DNA of 13,108 nucleotides from Actinomycetota bacterium (lineage in GTDB: Bacteria > Actinomycetota > Actinomycetes > Nanopelagicales > Nanopelagicaceae). Within the stretch, counting starts at the first letter, position 1. Every line of letters starts with the position of its first letter. The stretch covers positions 1 through 13,108 of the forward strand of contig WLLM01000007.1 in assembly GCA_009700715.1 (NCBI GenBank), written 5' to 3'. The translations under genes were made by a program, and so were the position numbers. This document shows, piece by piece, positions 1-8,880 of this stretch. Under the pieces are notes generated by a model. It searched no databases, was not told the origin of the DNA, and worked only from the letters and a program-made list of their open reading frames with translations.

Positions 1-305
1 ACGAGCGCTGCGGCGCCGCCACCAACACCGTTAAATAGGGCAACAAGTTGCGGCATCTGTGTCATCTGAACTTTACGTGCAGCTGGAACACCGATGATTG
101 AACCGACGGCAATCGCGCCCAAGATCCAACCAAGGTTATGAAGTGGAGCTTTGTAAGCAAATACAACGAGAGTTGCAACTGTTGCACCAAATGCCCCAAT
201 TAAATTTCCGCGACGCGCAGTCTTTGGGTGAGATAAACCTTTAAGGGCGAGGATGAAGCAGACGCCAGCGGCGAGGCCGATTAAGTCATACATAGTGCGA
301 CTCAT
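1..305 (-). CDS. pntB: NAD(P) transhydrogenase subunit beta, N-terminal part (partial)
   Basis: This is the first 101 codons of PntB, cut off by the left edge. PntB carries the NADP(H)-binding domain III and much of the proton channel of the membrane-bound transhydrogenase, which uses the proton gradient to make NADPH from NADH. The visible part is membranous. It opens MSRTMYDLIGLAAGVCF, continues with a hydrophobic segment around LGWILGAIAIGAVVGSIIG, and reaches the motif QMTQMPQLVALFNGVGGGAAAL, which corresponds to MTEMPELVAILHSFVG in E. coli PntB (from memory). The start is ATG at 305. It overlaps the pntAB stop by 4 bases (ATGA) and has an AAAGGAG ribosome site 7 nt upstream. It is the last visible gene of an argF-pntAA-pntAB-pntB run. 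The NADP-binding domain lies outside the window, so its intactness cannot be judged. Confidence 0.93.
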   Translation of the reverse strand, partial: MSRTMYDLIGLAAGVCFILALKGLSHPKTARRGNLIGAFGATVATLVVFAYKAPLHNLGWILGAIAVGSIIGVPAARKVQMTQMPQLVALFNGVGGGAAAL

Positions 306-595
306 TTATCTGCTCCTTTCTTCTTACCCTTAAACATTTCGAGCATGCGGTCGGTAACGACGAATCCACCGATCATGTTGATTGTTGCAAGCACAATTGC
401 AAGCACAGAAAGGGTTAGTTCGAGCGTGGTTTCGCTATGTGAACATACGATGATGGCGCCCACGAGAATGACGCCGTGAATTGCGTTGGCACCAGACATA
501 AGAGGTGTGTGAAGCGTTGATGAAACTTTGGAAACTACTTCAAAGCCAACGAATACTGCGAGAACGAAGATCGAGACGATCGCCATTGCATCCAT
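302..595 (-). CDS. pntAB: NAD(P) transhydrogenase subunit alpha part 2 (membrane)
   Basis: A 97-residue membrane subunit matching the C-terminal membrane part of E. coli PntA. It forms part of the proton-conducting domain II together with PntB. Three hydrophobic helices can be read at about residues 4-21, 34-52 and 58-80. The diagnostic motif LHTPLMSGANAIHG spans residues 28-41, and the protein ends in VTDRMLEMFKGKKK, like the MLKMF end of E. coli PntA. Splitting alpha into two proteins is the arrangement known from Rhodospirillum and mycobacteria. The start ATG at 595 overlaps the pntAA stop by one base (TAATG) and is preceded by a near-perfect AGGAGGT site, so translation is probably coupled but independently initiated. 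Identity is firm. The exact start could be M4, but the ribosome site favours 595. Confidence 0.94.
   Translation of the reverse strand: MDAMAIVSIFVLAVFVGFEVVSKVSSTLHTPLMSGANAIHGVILVGAIIVCSHSETTLELTLSVLAIVLATINMIGGFVVTDRMLEMFKGKKKGADK
313..319 (-). promoter_or_regulatory. Strong Shine-Dalgarno site of pntB
   Basis: AAAGGAG on the minus strand, inside the 3' end of pntAB, lies 7 nt before the ATG at 305. It supports the ATGA-overlap start of pntB. Confidence 0.8.
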
Positions 596-1731
596 TATTT
601 GGCACCTCCTGCGCTTGGGTCGCGTCGTTGGCCACCATGTGTAACCGCCGCGGCGTTGATAATTTCATCGGCAAAGTCGAGATTGAGTGCAACCGGTGTG
701 CCATCTTTAGTTCCAGTTGTCATTAAAGTCAGTAAATTAACGACATTTCGTGAGTACAAACTAGATGCGTGGAATGGCAACTGGCTTGGCACATCTTTTC
801 CGCCCCAAATGCGAACTCCGCCGCTAGTAACAATTACTTCGCCAGGTTTTGAACCTTCGACGTTTCCGCCAGTTTCAGCAGCCAAGTCAACGATAACTGT
901 TCCTGGTTCCATCGAATCAATCATCGCTTGCGTCATTAAACGTGGTGCAGTGCGACCTGGCACTGCTGCAGTTGTAATAACTACATGTGATTTTGCGATG
1001 TAAGGCGTCAAAAGTTCGCGTTGCTTGGCAGCGCGTTCTTCAGTCATCTCGCGCGCATAACCGCCAGCACCTTCGAGTGATTCAAGTTCGAGTTCGATAA
1101 AAGTTGCACCCATTGATTTAACTTCATCGGCAGATGATGGGCGCACGTCGTAAGCCGATACAACTGCACCTAAGCGACGCGCAGTTGCAATAGCTTGCAA
1201 TCCAGCAACGCCGGCACCGAGTACCAGAACTTGAGCTGGTGTAACTGTTCCTGCCGCAGTCATTAACAATGGGAAGAAACGTGGTGACATTTCAGCGCCA
1301 ACTAGAACTGCGCGATAACCAGCACACAGCGCTTGTGAGGTAAGCGCGTCCATTGATTGCGCGCGAGAAATACGCGGAACCAATTCGAGAGAGAAAGCGG
1401 TTACGCCAGCTTTGATCGCGGCATCAATCGAATCGACAGCCGTCACGGTAGATAGGAATGAAATAGTTATTGCACCACTCTTTAAGGTGGCCATTTGTGC
1501 TGGAGTAAGTGGCTGGACAGAGAGAATTACATCTGCAGTAGCGAGAACATCGCCCTTAACCACAGTTGCACCAGCGGCTGTGTAAGCAGCGTCAGTGCCT
1601 TGTGAGTTATCACCCGCGCCAGATTGGATTACGACTTCATATCCAAGGCGAGTTAATTTATTGATTATGTCTGGAACTAGCGCAACGCGCTTTTCACCAG
1701 TTTTGACTTCTAATGGGACGGCTACACGCAT
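595..1731 (-). CDS. pntAA: NAD(P) transhydrogenase subunit alpha part 1 (NAD-binding)
   Basis: The soluble NAD(H)-binding domain I of the transhydrogenase (378 residues from ATG 1731), related to alanine dehydrogenase. It binds NADH and passes hydride to NADP on PntB at the cytoplasmic face. Visible motifs are GEKRVALVP (12-20), SRAQSMDALTSQA (122-134), the Rossmann motif LGAGVAGLQA (171-180) followed by AYDVRPSS, AAVPGRTAPRL (255-265) and DLAAETGGN (282-290). The open frame extends to a TTG at 1737. I prefer ATG 1731 because family members begin at this M and because a TACTGT hexamer ends exactly 6 nt before it, which suggests a leaderless start. Only about 20 nt separate it from the argF stop, so it can also be read from the argF transcript. 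Intact and full length. Confidence 0.95.
   Translation of the reverse strand: MRVAVPLEVKTGEKRVALVPDIINKLTRLGYEVVIQSGAGDNSQGTDAAYTAAGATVVKGDVLATADVILSVQPLTPAQMATLKSGAITISFLSTVTAVDSIDAAIKAGVTAFSLELVPRISRAQSMDALTSQALCAGYRAVLVGAEMSPRFFPLLMTAAGTVTPAQVLVLGAGVAGLQAIATARRLGAVVSAYDVRPSSADEVKSMGATFIELELESLEGAGGYAREMTEERAAKQRELLTPYIAKSHVVITTAAVPGRTAPRLMTQAMIDSMEPGTVIVDLAAETGGNVEGSKPGEVIVTSGGVRIWGGKDVPSQLPFHASSLYSRNVVNLLTLMTTGTKDGTPVALNLDFADEIINAAAVTHGGQRRDPSAGGAK
604..610 (-). promoter_or_regulatory. Strong Shine-Dalgarno site of pntAB
   Basis: AGGAGGT on the minus strand, inside the last codons of pntAA, lies about 8 nt before the pntAB ATG at 595. It settles that start. It also contrasts with argF and pntAA upstream, which have no comparable site. 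Confidence 0.8.
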
Positions 1732-1737
1732 GCGCAA

Positions 1738-1743
1738 ACAGTA
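1738..1743 (-). promoter_or_regulatory. Candidate leaderless -10 box of pntAA
   Basis: TACTGT (form TANNNT) on the minus strand ends 6 nt before the pntAA ATG at 1731, in the short gap after argF. There is no good Shine-Dalgarno site for this ATG. The hexamer alone is weak evidence, but the spacing equals that of other genes in the window. It would be an internal promoter allowing pnt expression apart from argF. Confidence 0.45.
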
Positions 1744-1751
1744 CTCGGAAG

Positions 1752-2696
1752 TTAAATCAATGTCCCTTTAAGTTCGCCTCGAGTGAGGTGATAGAGCAAG
1801 GCCTGAATGGTTGTGCGGCGGTGATAGGCCTCGCGCCAGATGACCGATTTCGGCCCATCGATAACAGATGCTGCCACTTCTTCGCCACGGTGTGCGGGCA
1901 AGCAGTGCATGAAGACGGAATCTTTTTCGGTGAGTGCCATCAAATTATCTGTCACAGCAAAAGGTGCCAGCACTTTAATTTTTTCAGCGCGTTCTGCCTC
2001 GGGATCTCCCATCGACATCCAGACATCTGTATATAAAACGCTAGCGCCCTTAGATGCTGCCTCGGGATCATTTGTTACTTCAATAATTGCGCCAGTCTTT
2101 TCGGCGATCTTCTTTGCTTGTGCAACTACATCAGCACTTGGCGCCCATTTTCCATCGGGAGTTGCAGCAACGACATGTGCACCCATAATCGCGCCCATAG
2201 TTAGCCAAGCGTGCGACATATTATTTCCATCACCGAGGTAAACAAATTTTCTATTCTTAACCTCGCTGCCAAAAGTTTCGCGAATTGTTAACCAGTCGGC
2301 AAGTAATTGCGTTGGATGGTCATCATCAGTTAGGGCATTGATAACTGGAATCGATGCGTTAGCGCCGAGTTCATCGACATCTGCTTGTGCAAAAGTTCTA
2401 ATAATTAAAGCATCGCAATAACCGCTGATAATGCGCGCAGTATCAGCGATCGTTTCACCGCGTCCGAGTTGCAGTTCATCGCCGCGAATAAATATTGGAG
2501 TACCGCCAAGATGGGCGACAGCCGTTTCGGAGGAAAGACGTGTTCGCGTTGAAGGCTTGGTCATGTAGATCGCAACTGTTTTATTGGCTAGCGCATCTTT
2601 TGAGCGAAGTGGATTCTTGGCGAAATCAGCTGCAGTATCGAGCAGCAAATCGACATCGGCGCGCGATAAATCTGCGGTGCGTAGCAAGTCCTTCAT
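1752..2696 (-). CDS. argF: Ornithine carbamoyltransferase
   Basis: Makes citrulline from ornithine and carbamoyl phosphate in arginine synthesis, as a cytosolic homotrimer. From ATG 2696 it is 314 residues, a usual family length. Carbamoyl-phosphate residues are seen in PSTRTR (48-53) and HPTQ (127-130). The ornithine loop is DVWMSMG (224-230), and the catalytic-Cys motif MHCLPAHRGEE (263-273) is typical of OTCase rather than aspartate carbamoyltransferase. One oddity is HPTQ where most OTCases have HPCQ. No other arg gene is adjacent. Downstream, 20 nt away, the pnt genes follow in the same direction. The frame is open to a TTG at 2702, but TAGAAT ends 6 nt before ATG 2696, so I read a leaderless start there. 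An AGGT 6 nt before the TTG leaves that alternative open. Confidence 0.94.
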   Translation of the reverse strand: MKDLLRTADLSRADVDLLLDTAADFAKNPLRSKDALANKTVAIYMTKPSTRTRLSSETAVAHLGGTPIFIRGDELQLGRGETIADTARIISGYCDALIIRTFAQADVDELGANASIPVINALTDDDHPTQLLADWLTIRETFGSEVKNRKFVYLGDGNNMSHAWLTMGAIMGAHVVAATPDGKWAPSADVVAQAKKIAEKTGAIIEVTNDPEAASKGASVLYTDVWMSMGDPEAERAEKIKVLAPFAVTDNLMALTEKDSVFMHCLPAHRGEEVAASVIDGPKSVIWREAYHRRTTIQALLYHLTRGELKGTLI

Positions 2697-2702
2697 CTTC
2701 AA

Positions 2703-2708
2703 ATTCTA
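2703..2708 (-). promoter_or_regulatory. Leaderless -10 box of argF
   Basis: TAGAAT on the minus strand matches 5 of 6 bases of TATAAT and ends 6 nt before the argF ATG at 2696, so the mRNA would begin at or next to the start codon. No good -35 is visible. The position where it should lie overlaps the -10 and start region of the divergent DUF3039 gene. Confidence 0.6.
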
Positions 2709-2719
2709 CCTGCTGCCAC

Positions 2720-2725
2720 TATCCT
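2720..2725 (+). promoter_or_regulatory. Leaderless -10 box of the DUF3039 gene
   Basis: TATCCT (TANNNT) ends 7 nt before the ATG at 2733, and no Shine-Dalgarno site is present. Only 36 nt separate this ATG from the argF ATG, so the two divergent promoters must overlap. Confidence 0.55.
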
Positions 2726-2732
2726 TTCGGAC

Positions 2733-3020
2733 ATGGGTATTTTCCGTAAGAACTCTCCTGAATTAGACGGAGATACAGATCTACTTACCCGCCCCCAAAA
2801 CCAACAAGATGAACGGCTACAAGAAGACGATGGGGGCCATGATCGTTTTGCGCACTACGTAAAGAAGGAAAAGATCGTCGAATCAGCGGTCACCGGTAAA
2901 GCAGTACGTGCGCTCTGTGGCAAGAAATGGATCCCATCGCGAGATCCCGAAAAATACCCAGTCTGTCCAGTATGCAAAGAAATCTATGACGGCCTCCCGC
3001 GCAATTCGCCTGACAAGTAA
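2733..3020 (+). CDS. DUF3039 family protein, zinc-ribbon-like
   Basis: A 95-residue protein that I recognise as DUF3039, a small actinobacterial family of unknown function. The first 35 residues are polar, acidic and probably disordered. The conserved core runs from about 40: HYVKKEKIVESAVTGK, then ALCGKKWIPSRDP (60-72) and [14 protein letters not shown] (75-88). Cys62, Cys78 and Cys81 with His41 could bind a metal such as zinc, which is inference. There is no signal peptide or membrane helix, so it is cytosolic. The start is fixed by the upstream -10 box and by family similarity. Its last 35 bases overlap the start of the GH18 gene in another frame, which suggests coupled expression. No function can be assigned. 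Confidence 0.88.
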   Translation: MGIFRKNSPELDGDTDLLTRPQNQQDERLQEDDGGHDRFAHYVKKEKIVESAVTGKAVRALCGKKWIPSRDPEKYPVCPVCKEIYDGLPRNSPDK

Positions 3021-4755
3021 ATTCTTAGTAGTTCTACTAACGCTTAGCGTCGTAACTTCACCGCAGGCAAATAGCGCAAACCAACCACGGAAAATTCTTA
3101 CTGGTTGGATTCCGTATTACTCGATGAAGACGGCACTTCCAGCGGCTCTTAATAACGCAGATCTAATAAAAGAAGTGATGCCTTTTTGGTACACCCTTAA
3201 ATACGATGGCAAAGCTAAAGCTGCCTATGTCAGCGATTTATATGCAACCGGAAATCCCAGTGTTCCGATAGCAACTCCACTTGCAGCCATGCGCGCTGCG
3301 GGTTTTCAGATAATTCCAACCATCACAGATGGAATGGATAAGTTGGTATTAGCAAATCTATTAGCGGGCGCCGCTAACCGAACAAAAATTGCAAAAACAC
3401 TAAATGATTATGTGCTGGCAAATAACTTCGATGGTATCGATTTAGATTTTGAGGGTTTTGCCTTCGTTGATGGAAATACAACCTGGGCCAAGACTGCGCC
3501 ACTTTGGGTGGCCTTCGTAAAAGAACTTGCAGCACTGCTGCACGCAAATAACAAATTACTATCCGTTTCGACTCCATATAACTTTAATCCAGCGGAGAAA
3601 CAAAAGGGTTATACGGTCTATGCCTGGCCACAAATTGCACCGCACATCGATCGCTTGCGAATCATGACTTACGACTATTCAGTTGCCAAAGTTGGCCCAA
3701 TTGGACCGATCGCTTGGACTGAAAAAACTGTCGCTTATGCAACGTCAATCATGCCGGCTTCTAAAGTTTATGTTGGGCTTGCTGGTTACGGTCGCGACTG
3801 GGTTACTAAAGTTGAAGGCGTTTGCCCTGCACCATTTGCTAACGCGATCAAAGTCGGCGCAAAGGCTGCAACATTTGTTATGCGCGATGCTGCAACTCTG
3901 GCGGCTAACTATCAAGTTACACCTGTATTTGATGAGAAATTTGGGGAAGCAACTTTTACATATACAAAAGCCTACGAAGGAAATACTGCAGATGGTCGAT
4001 CAACTATTTGTACTGCAACCCGCACCGCTTGGTATCAAAATGCACAGAGCTACAAACTACGCAGCGAACTTGTCGCCAAATATAAATTAGGCGGAGTTAC
4101 CGCTTGGACCCTTGGTATGGAAGAACCGCTCGCCATGGAGGCAATCCGCCAAACAGCGCTCGGCATCGCACCAGCAAAAGTTTTTAGCACTCTTGCTTTA
4201 GATAAGACGAATGCGCTTTATGGCACTGCAGTTAATTTGTCATCACAACTTACGTTGGAAGATCTATCACCAGTTGCAAACGTTCCAATCCGCATTGAAG
4301 GCAAGAGCGCATCGGATACAACCTGGCGCGTACTTGGCGGAGCAACAACTGGCGTTGATGGAAAGTTTGCGACTCCTATCTTGCTCGGTAAGCCAACCAC
4401 TATTCGCATAGCAACCGATGGCACATGGGATCGCGCTGAATCTGTAAGCAACGAGATCGCTATTCTGATCGATCGCACAATTTCAATAACTTCGCCCGGA
4501 ACCGTTAGATCGCAAGTACCTTTTGCCATCGATGGCGTTGTTCGTCCACGTACTGCAGGAGCTTTGGTATCGCTCATGAAATTTAGCGCTGGCGCGTGGA
4601 AGAGCGTTGCAACGGCAACTACGAATGAACAAGGTGCATTTACATTCGCACTTGATGGGCAAGGACGGCAAGTTGCTCGTTACCAAATCCTGGTAGGCAC
4701 AGATCAAATTTGGCGGCAAGTAGCCGCCCCAGAATTCTCTATCATTATCCGGTGA
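2986..4755 (+). CDS. Secreted GH18-family glycosidase with C-terminal beta-sandwich domains
   Basis: A 589-residue exported protein. An N-terminal signal peptide (basic [10 protein letters not shown], hydrophobic [11 protein letters not shown]) probably ends near residue 31. The glycoside hydrolase 18 barrel follows to about 400. It has the catalytic motif DGIDLDFE (149-156, Glu156 as acid), the substrate-assisting MTYDYS (227-232) and the late-barrel [13 protein letters not shown]. From about 405 to the end there seem to be two Ig-like beta-sandwich segments, perhaps for binding polymer or wall. GH18 enzymes cut chitin or peptidoglycan-type GlcNAc linkages, and the substrate cannot be told here. 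The frame is open from 2908, but ATG 2986 gives the signal peptide directly. It overlaps DUF3039 by 35 bases and ends in a one-base TGATG overlap with clpS. GH18 is not part of the mycobacterial version of this neighbourhood. Confidence 0.88.
   Translation: MTASRAIRLTSKFLVVLLTLSVVTSPQANSANQPRKILTGWIPYYSMKTALPAALNNADLIKEVMPFWYTLKYDGKAKAAYVSDLYATGNPSVPIATPLAAMRAAGFQIIPTITDGMDKLVLANLLAGAANRTKIAKTLNDYVLANNFDGIDLDFEGFAFVDGNTTWAKTAPLWVAFVKELAALLHANNKLLSVSTPYNFNPAEKQKGYTVYAWPQIAPHIDRLRIMTYDYSVAKVGPIGPIAWTEKTVAYATSIMPASKVYVGLAGYGRDWVTKVEGVCPAPFANAIKVGAKAATFVMRDAATLAANYQVTPVFDEKFGEATFTYTKAYEGNTADGRSTICTATRTAWYQNAQSYKLRSELVAKYKLGGVTAWTLGMEEPLAMEAIRQTALGIAPAKVFSTLALDKTNALYGTAVNLSSQLTLEDLSPVANVPIRIEGKSASDTTWRVLGGATTGVDGKFATPILLGKPTTIRIATDGTWDRAESVSNEIAILIDRTISITSPGTVRSQVPFAIDGVVRPRTAGALVSLMKFSAGAWKSVATATTNEQGAFTFALDGQGRQVARYQILVGTDQIWRQVAAPEFSIIIR
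4743..4748 (+). promoter_or_regulatory. Possible -10 box of clpS
   Basis: CATTAT ends 6 nt before the clpS ATG at 4755 and there is no clear Shine-Dalgarno site. It lies inside the last codons of the GH18 gene, so its base content is constrained by coding and the match may be chance. Coupled translation from GH18 is the alternative. Confidence 0.3.
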
Positions 4756-5051
4756 TGGTTAAAACAGATACCCATATCGAAGAGCAGATCCGCGCGATCT
4801 TCTCTGGCGATACGCCATGGGTAACCATCGTTTGGGATGATCCAGTAAATCTCATGACCTATGTGACATATGTATTGATGGAGCTCTTTGGTTATTCCAA
4901 AGAGAAAGCGCATGAGTTGATGATGAAGGTGCATACCGAAGGTAAAGCGGTTGTCTCAACTGGAAGCCGCGAAGAAATGGAACACGACGTTGCGCGCCTT
5001 CACGAATATGGGCTCTGGGCGACTTTGCAGCGCGGTGATCAAGCGCTATGA
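4755..5051 (+). CDS. clpS: ATP-dependent Clp protease adaptor ClpS
   Basis: A 98-residue adaptor that delivers N-degron substrates to the ClpAP/ClpCP protease in the cytosol. The ClpS core is clear. [18 protein letters not shown] (20-37) matches the family motif in its actinobacterial WDDPVNLM form. The helix [22 protein letters not shown] (39-60) ends in the His expected in the substrate pocket. [18 protein letters not shown] then leads to the final strand. The frame is open upstream to 4710, but ATG 4755 gives the normal length and overlaps the GH18 stop by one base. Downstream, DUF2017 starts in an ATGA overlap. The clpS-DUF2017 pair is conserved in actinobacteria (Rv1331-Rv1332, from memory). 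Confidence 0.95.
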   Translation: MVKTDTHIEEQIRAIFSGDTPWVTIVWDDPVNLMTYVTYVLMELFGYSKEKAHELMMKVHTEGKAVVSTGSREEMEHDVARLHEYGLWATLQRGDQAL

Positions 5052-5602
5052 CATCTGAAGGTTTTAAGCGCCACGGCAGTAATTCTTATGTCGCAGAATT
5101 TGCCGAAAATGAACGCGAGATATTAATTAACTTAGCCGAACAAATAATCGAACTACTTGCAGAACGCGTAGATCATGGGCACGAAGACCCACTTGCAGCG
5201 ATGGTCGGAATTACAACGCATGATGCGCCTCCTGAAGACGAAGTTCTGCATCGCTTACTTCCTAATGCTTACCAAGACCAAGCAGACTCAGCAGAATTTC
5301 GTCGTTATACCGAATCGACTTTGCGTAATAAGAAACAAGCCCATGCCATGGCGATGCGGATGTATTTAAAGAGCGCGCAAGACGGCACGGTAGATCTAGA
5401 TCATGACAGTGCAAATGCTTGGCTAGGTGCGATTAACGATATGCGTTTAGCTTTAGGTGTTCGCTTAAATGTCCAAGAGCGTACTAACGATGAATTAGAG
5501 CTCTTAGCACCTGATGATCCGCTTCGCGGTGTTTATATTGTTTACGGTTGGCTTGGTTGGTTACAAGAAGGTCTTGTCGCAGCTCTTATGGATGAGGGTT
5601 AA
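5048..5602 (+). CDS. DUF2017 family protein
   Basis: A 184-residue cytosolic protein of unknown function, recognised as DUF2017 from its sequence and its fixed place after clpS. It is mainly helical by eye. It starts with a helix [17 protein letters not shown] (about 21-37), carries the family's [15 protein letters not shown] (61-75), then [12 protein letters not shown], and a C-terminal [19 protein letters not shown]. There are no signal peptide or catalytic motifs that I can name. Its ATG lies within the clpS stop (ATGA), so it is translationally coupled. The long-standing pairing suggests a link to ClpS-dependent proteolysis, but that is inference from context only. It is intact. Confidence 0.88.
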   Translation: MTSEGFKRHGSNSYVAEFAENEREILINLAEQIIELLAERVDHGHEDPLAAMVGITTHDAPPEDEVLHRLLPNAYQDQADSAEFRRYTESTLRNKKQAHAMAMRMYLKSAQDGTVDLDHDSANAWLGAINDMRLALGVRLNVQERTNDELELLAPDDPLRGVYIVYGWLGWLQEGLVAALMDEG

Positions 5603-5608
5603 GATAAC
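5603..5608 (+). promoter_or_regulatory. Possible leaderless -10 box of mec
   Basis: GATAAC ends 6 nt before the mec ATG at 5615, in the 12-nt gap after DUF2017. It shares the central ATAA with TATAAT but lacks the final T. A second TANNNT (TAAGAT, 5600-5605) lies 9 nt before the ATG. No Shine-Dalgarno site is close to the start. Confidence 0.35.
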
Positions 5609-5614
5609 TTCACT

Positions 5615-6031
5615 ATGTCGTTAACAATCTCTCGCGCCTTCGTTGATGCAATCATTGAACAATCGCGCGCAGAATATCCCGACGAATGTTGCGGCGTAAT
5701 CCTTGGCCCGGTGGGAAAAGATAGTCCAGAGCGTTTAAAACCGATGATAAATGCGGCTCATTCACCAACCTTTTACGAATTTGATCCTAAAGATTTGCTG
5801 GCGCTCTATCGCGAAGTAGACGATAACGATGAAGAGATAGTGGTTATCTATCACTCACACACGGAGACCGAAGCCTTCCCATCACGCACCGATATCGCTT
5901 ACGCGGGAGAACCCGGTGCGCATTATGTGTTGGTATCTAGTCGCAAAGAGATTGCACCTGCAATTGAATTCCGTTCTTACCGAATTATTGAAGGCGTGGT
6001 TACCGAGGAAGAAGTTTCAATTACCGATTAA
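5615..6031 (+). CDS. mec: CysO-cysteine peptidase Mec, JAMM/MPN+ metalloprotease
   Basis: A 138-residue zinc metallopeptidase of the JAMM family. In mycobacteria this enzyme (Mec, Rv1334) removes the new cysteine from the C-terminus of the carrier CysO, which is the last step of CysM-dependent cysteine synthesis. The catalytic set is complete. Glu24 lies in DECCG, and the metal motif HxHx7SxxD is HSHTETEAFPSRTD (80-93) with His80, His82, Ser90 and Asp93. There is no signal peptide, so it is cytosolic. The ATG is 12 nt after the DUF2017 stop, and cysO starts 25 nt downstream. The neighbours cysO and cysM make this assignment much firmer than the JAMM fold alone, since other JAMM peptidases act on ubiquitin-like proteins. 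Confidence 0.93.
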   Translation: MSLTISRAFVDAIIEQSRAEYPDECCGVILGPVGKDSPERLKPMINAAHSPTFYEFDPKDLLALYREVDDNDEEIVVIYHSHTETEAFPSRTDIAYAGEPGAHYVLVSSRKEIAPAIEFRSYRIIEGVVTEEEVSITD

Positions 6032-6044
6032 CTCATTTGTTAGC

Positions 6045-6050
6045 CATAAT
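6045..6050 (+). promoter_or_regulatory. Leaderless -10 box of cysO
   Basis: CATAAT matches TATAAT at 5 of 6 bases and ends 6 nt before the cysO ATG at 6057, in the 25-nt mec-cysO gap. No Shine-Dalgarno sequence is present. A weak TTACCG (6021-6026) lies 18 nt upstream as a possible -35. This predicts a separate leaderless cysO-cysM transcript. Confidence 0.6.
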
Positions 6051-6056
6051 AAGCAC

Positions 6057-7281
<1,225 letters not shown>

Positions 7282-7293
7282 CTCGCGAGGCGG

Positions 7294-7299
7294 TAGTCT
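7294..7299 (+). promoter_or_regulatory. Leaderless -10 box of murI
   Basis: TAGTCT (TANNNT) ends 6 nt before the murI GTG at 7306, in the 24-nt gap after cysM. There is no Shine-Dalgarno site at normal distance, and no clear -35. Confidence 0.5.
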
Positions 7300-7305
7300 T
7301 GCCCT

Positions 7306-8109
7306 GTGAGCGATGCACCAATCGGAATTTTCGATTCAGGAGTTGGCGGTTTAACCGTAGCTCGTGCAATTCTCGACCAACTTCCAAATGAGTCAACTCT
7401 TTATATAGGTGATACCGCGCGTGGTCCATATGGTCCACGACCACTTGCTGAAGTTCGCACCTTCGCCTTGGAAACTCTTGATTACTTAGTTGATCAAGGC
7501 GTGAAAGCTTTGGTAATCGCCTGCAATACCGCAAGTGCCGCAATGTTGCGCGATGCACGTGAGAGATATTCCGTTCCGGTTATAGAAGTTATTCAACCTG
7601 CAGTTCGCCGAGCAGTTGCTGCAACGCGCACAGGTCGCATCGGAGTAATTGGTACGCGTGCCACTATCGATTCAAAAGCGTATCTAGATGCATTCGCCGC
7701 CGCACCACAGTTAGAGATTACATCTATCGCTTGCCCGCTATTTGTTGAATTTGTAGAACGTGGTGAAACTTCGGGAGATGCGATTACCAAGGTAGCCCGC
7801 GAATATTTGCAACCGGTTATGGATGCCGATGTCGATACCTTGGTTTTAGGTTGCACGCACTACCCACTATTAACAGGTGTCATTTCTTATGTAATGGGCA
7901 ATAACGTCTCACTTGTTTCAAGCGCTGAAGAAACCGCGAAAGATCTATATAGAACGCTAGTTGAAAACTCACTGCTTCGCGCTCCATCTGCAACCCCAGC
8001 AACACACCGCTTCTTAGCCACCGGAGATTCCGCCGCCTTTGAAGTACTGGCACGCCGATTCTTGGGACCTGAAGTTGGTTCCGTGCAGCACATCTCAGAA
8101 CTCAAATAA
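7306..8109 (+). CDS. murI: Glutamate racemase
   Basis: A 267-residue cofactor-independent racemase that makes D-glutamate for peptidoglycan in the cytosol. The two catalytic cysteines are present: Cys73 in IACNTASA (71-78) and Cys183 in LGCTHYPLL (181-189). The N-terminal substrate motif [12 protein letters not shown] (7-18) and [11 protein letters not shown] (33-43) are typical. The start is GTG 7306, which gives the usual N-terminus just before GIFDSG. It has TAGTCT 6 nt upstream and is 24 nt after cysM. rph follows 26 nt later. In mycobacteria I recall an extra metallo-beta-lactamase-fold gene (Rv1339) between these two, and it is missing here. Full length and intact. Confidence 0.96.
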   Translation: MSDAPIGIFDSGVGGLTVARAILDQLPNESTLYIGDTARGPYGPRPLAEVRTFALETLDYLVDQGVKALVIACNTASAAMLRDARERYSVPVIEVIQPAVRRAVAATRTGRIGVIGTRATIDSKAYLDAFAAAPQLEITSIACPLFVEFVERGETSGDAITKVAREYLQPVMDADVDTLVLGCTHYPLLTGVISYVMGNNVSLVSSAEETAKDLYRTLVENSLLRAPSATPATHRFLATGDSAAFEVLARRFLGPEVGSVQHISELK

Positions 8110-8135
8110 CGATCAAATAAATGGAATGGAAATAA

Positions 8136-8861
8136 ATGGCACGCAACGACGGAAGAGAAAATAACCACCTGCGCGAAATCAAAATCACTCGCAAATGGTT
8201 AGATCATGCTGAAGGCTCGGTACTTGTTGAGTTTGGAAAGACTCGCGTGCTCTGCGTTGCATCATTTACCCCTGGCGTTCCACGTTGGTTGAAAGATTCT
8301 GGAAAAGGTTGGGTAACTTCAGAGTACGCAATGTTGCCGCGCGCCACTCATACTCGTTCTGATCGCGAAAGCGTTAAGGGCAAGCTCGGTGGACGCACTC
8401 AAGAAATTTCACGTTTAGTTGGCCGTTCGCTTCGCGCAATTGTTGATATGAAAGAACTCGGCGAAAACACGATTGTCATCGACTGCGATGTTCTGCAGGC
8501 TGATGGCGGAACTCGCACTGCAGCAATCACTGGCGCTTACGTTGCTCTTGCTGATGCGATCTCTTGGGCAAAGTCACAAGGACATATCAAGGCAGATTCC
8601 AAGCCCCTAAGTGATTCTGTCGCTGCAGTTTCTGTTGGAATTATTGATGGCGTTCCTATGCTCGATCTTTGCTACGAAGAAGATGTCCGCGCTGATACCG
8701 ATATGAATGTCGTTTGCAGTGGCGATGGCCGCTTCATCGAAGTTCAAGGAACTGCCGAAGGCGTTCCATTTGATCGCAACTTACTTGATTCACTTCTTGA
8801 TCTCGCAGTCGCTGGCTGTGTTGAGCTTGGTGAGATTCAAAAAGCCGCTCTTGCTAAGTAG
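8136..8861 (+). CDS. rph: Ribonuclease PH
   Basis: A 241-residue phosphorolytic 3'-5' exoribonuclease that trims tRNA 3' ends, normally as a hexameric ring. It matches the family along its whole length: [15 protein letters not shown] near the start, [11 protein letters not shown] (33-43), [16 protein letters not shown] (63-78), [16 protein letters not shown] (86-101) and the hallmark [19 protein letters not shown] (117-135). The start ATG 8136 has TGGA five bases upstream (the gap contains GGAATGGA), so initiation here looks Shine-Dalgarno-type rather than leaderless. The murI stop is 26 nt upstream, and rdgB follows 19 nt downstream. The rph-rdgB pair is widely conserved. Intact. Confidence 0.96.
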   Translation: MARNDGRENNHLREIKITRKWLDHAEGSVLVEFGKTRVLCVASFTPGVPRWLKDSGKGWVTSEYAMLPRATHTRSDRESVKGKLGGRTQEISRLVGRSLRAIVDMKELGENTIVIDCDVLQADGGTRTAAITGAYVALADAISWAKSQGHIKADSKPLSDSVAAVSVGIIDGVPMLDLCYEEDVRADTDMNVVCSGDGRFIEVQGTAEGVPFDRNLLDSLLDLAVAGCVELGEIQKAALAK

Positions 8862-8880
8862 CTGTAAGTGAGTAAATAAG

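Noticed and set aside
1713..2036. Plus-strand open frames opposite pntAA and argF (also 599-1003 and 1840-2241)
   Set aside because: They lie fully antisense to well-identified enzymes and show no recognisable motif.
2702..2702. TTG at 2702 (argF) and TTG at 1737 (pntAA) as start codons
   Set aside because: Each lies directly behind a -10-like hexamer that ends 6 nt before an in-frame ATG, so the leaderless ATG is preferred. For argF an AGGT at good distance to the TTG keeps some doubt.
3683..4090. A 135-codon plus-strand frame inside the GH18 gene
   Set aside because: It is an out-of-frame reading of the GH18 barrel region that contains MTYDYS and GGVTAW, with no independent start signal.
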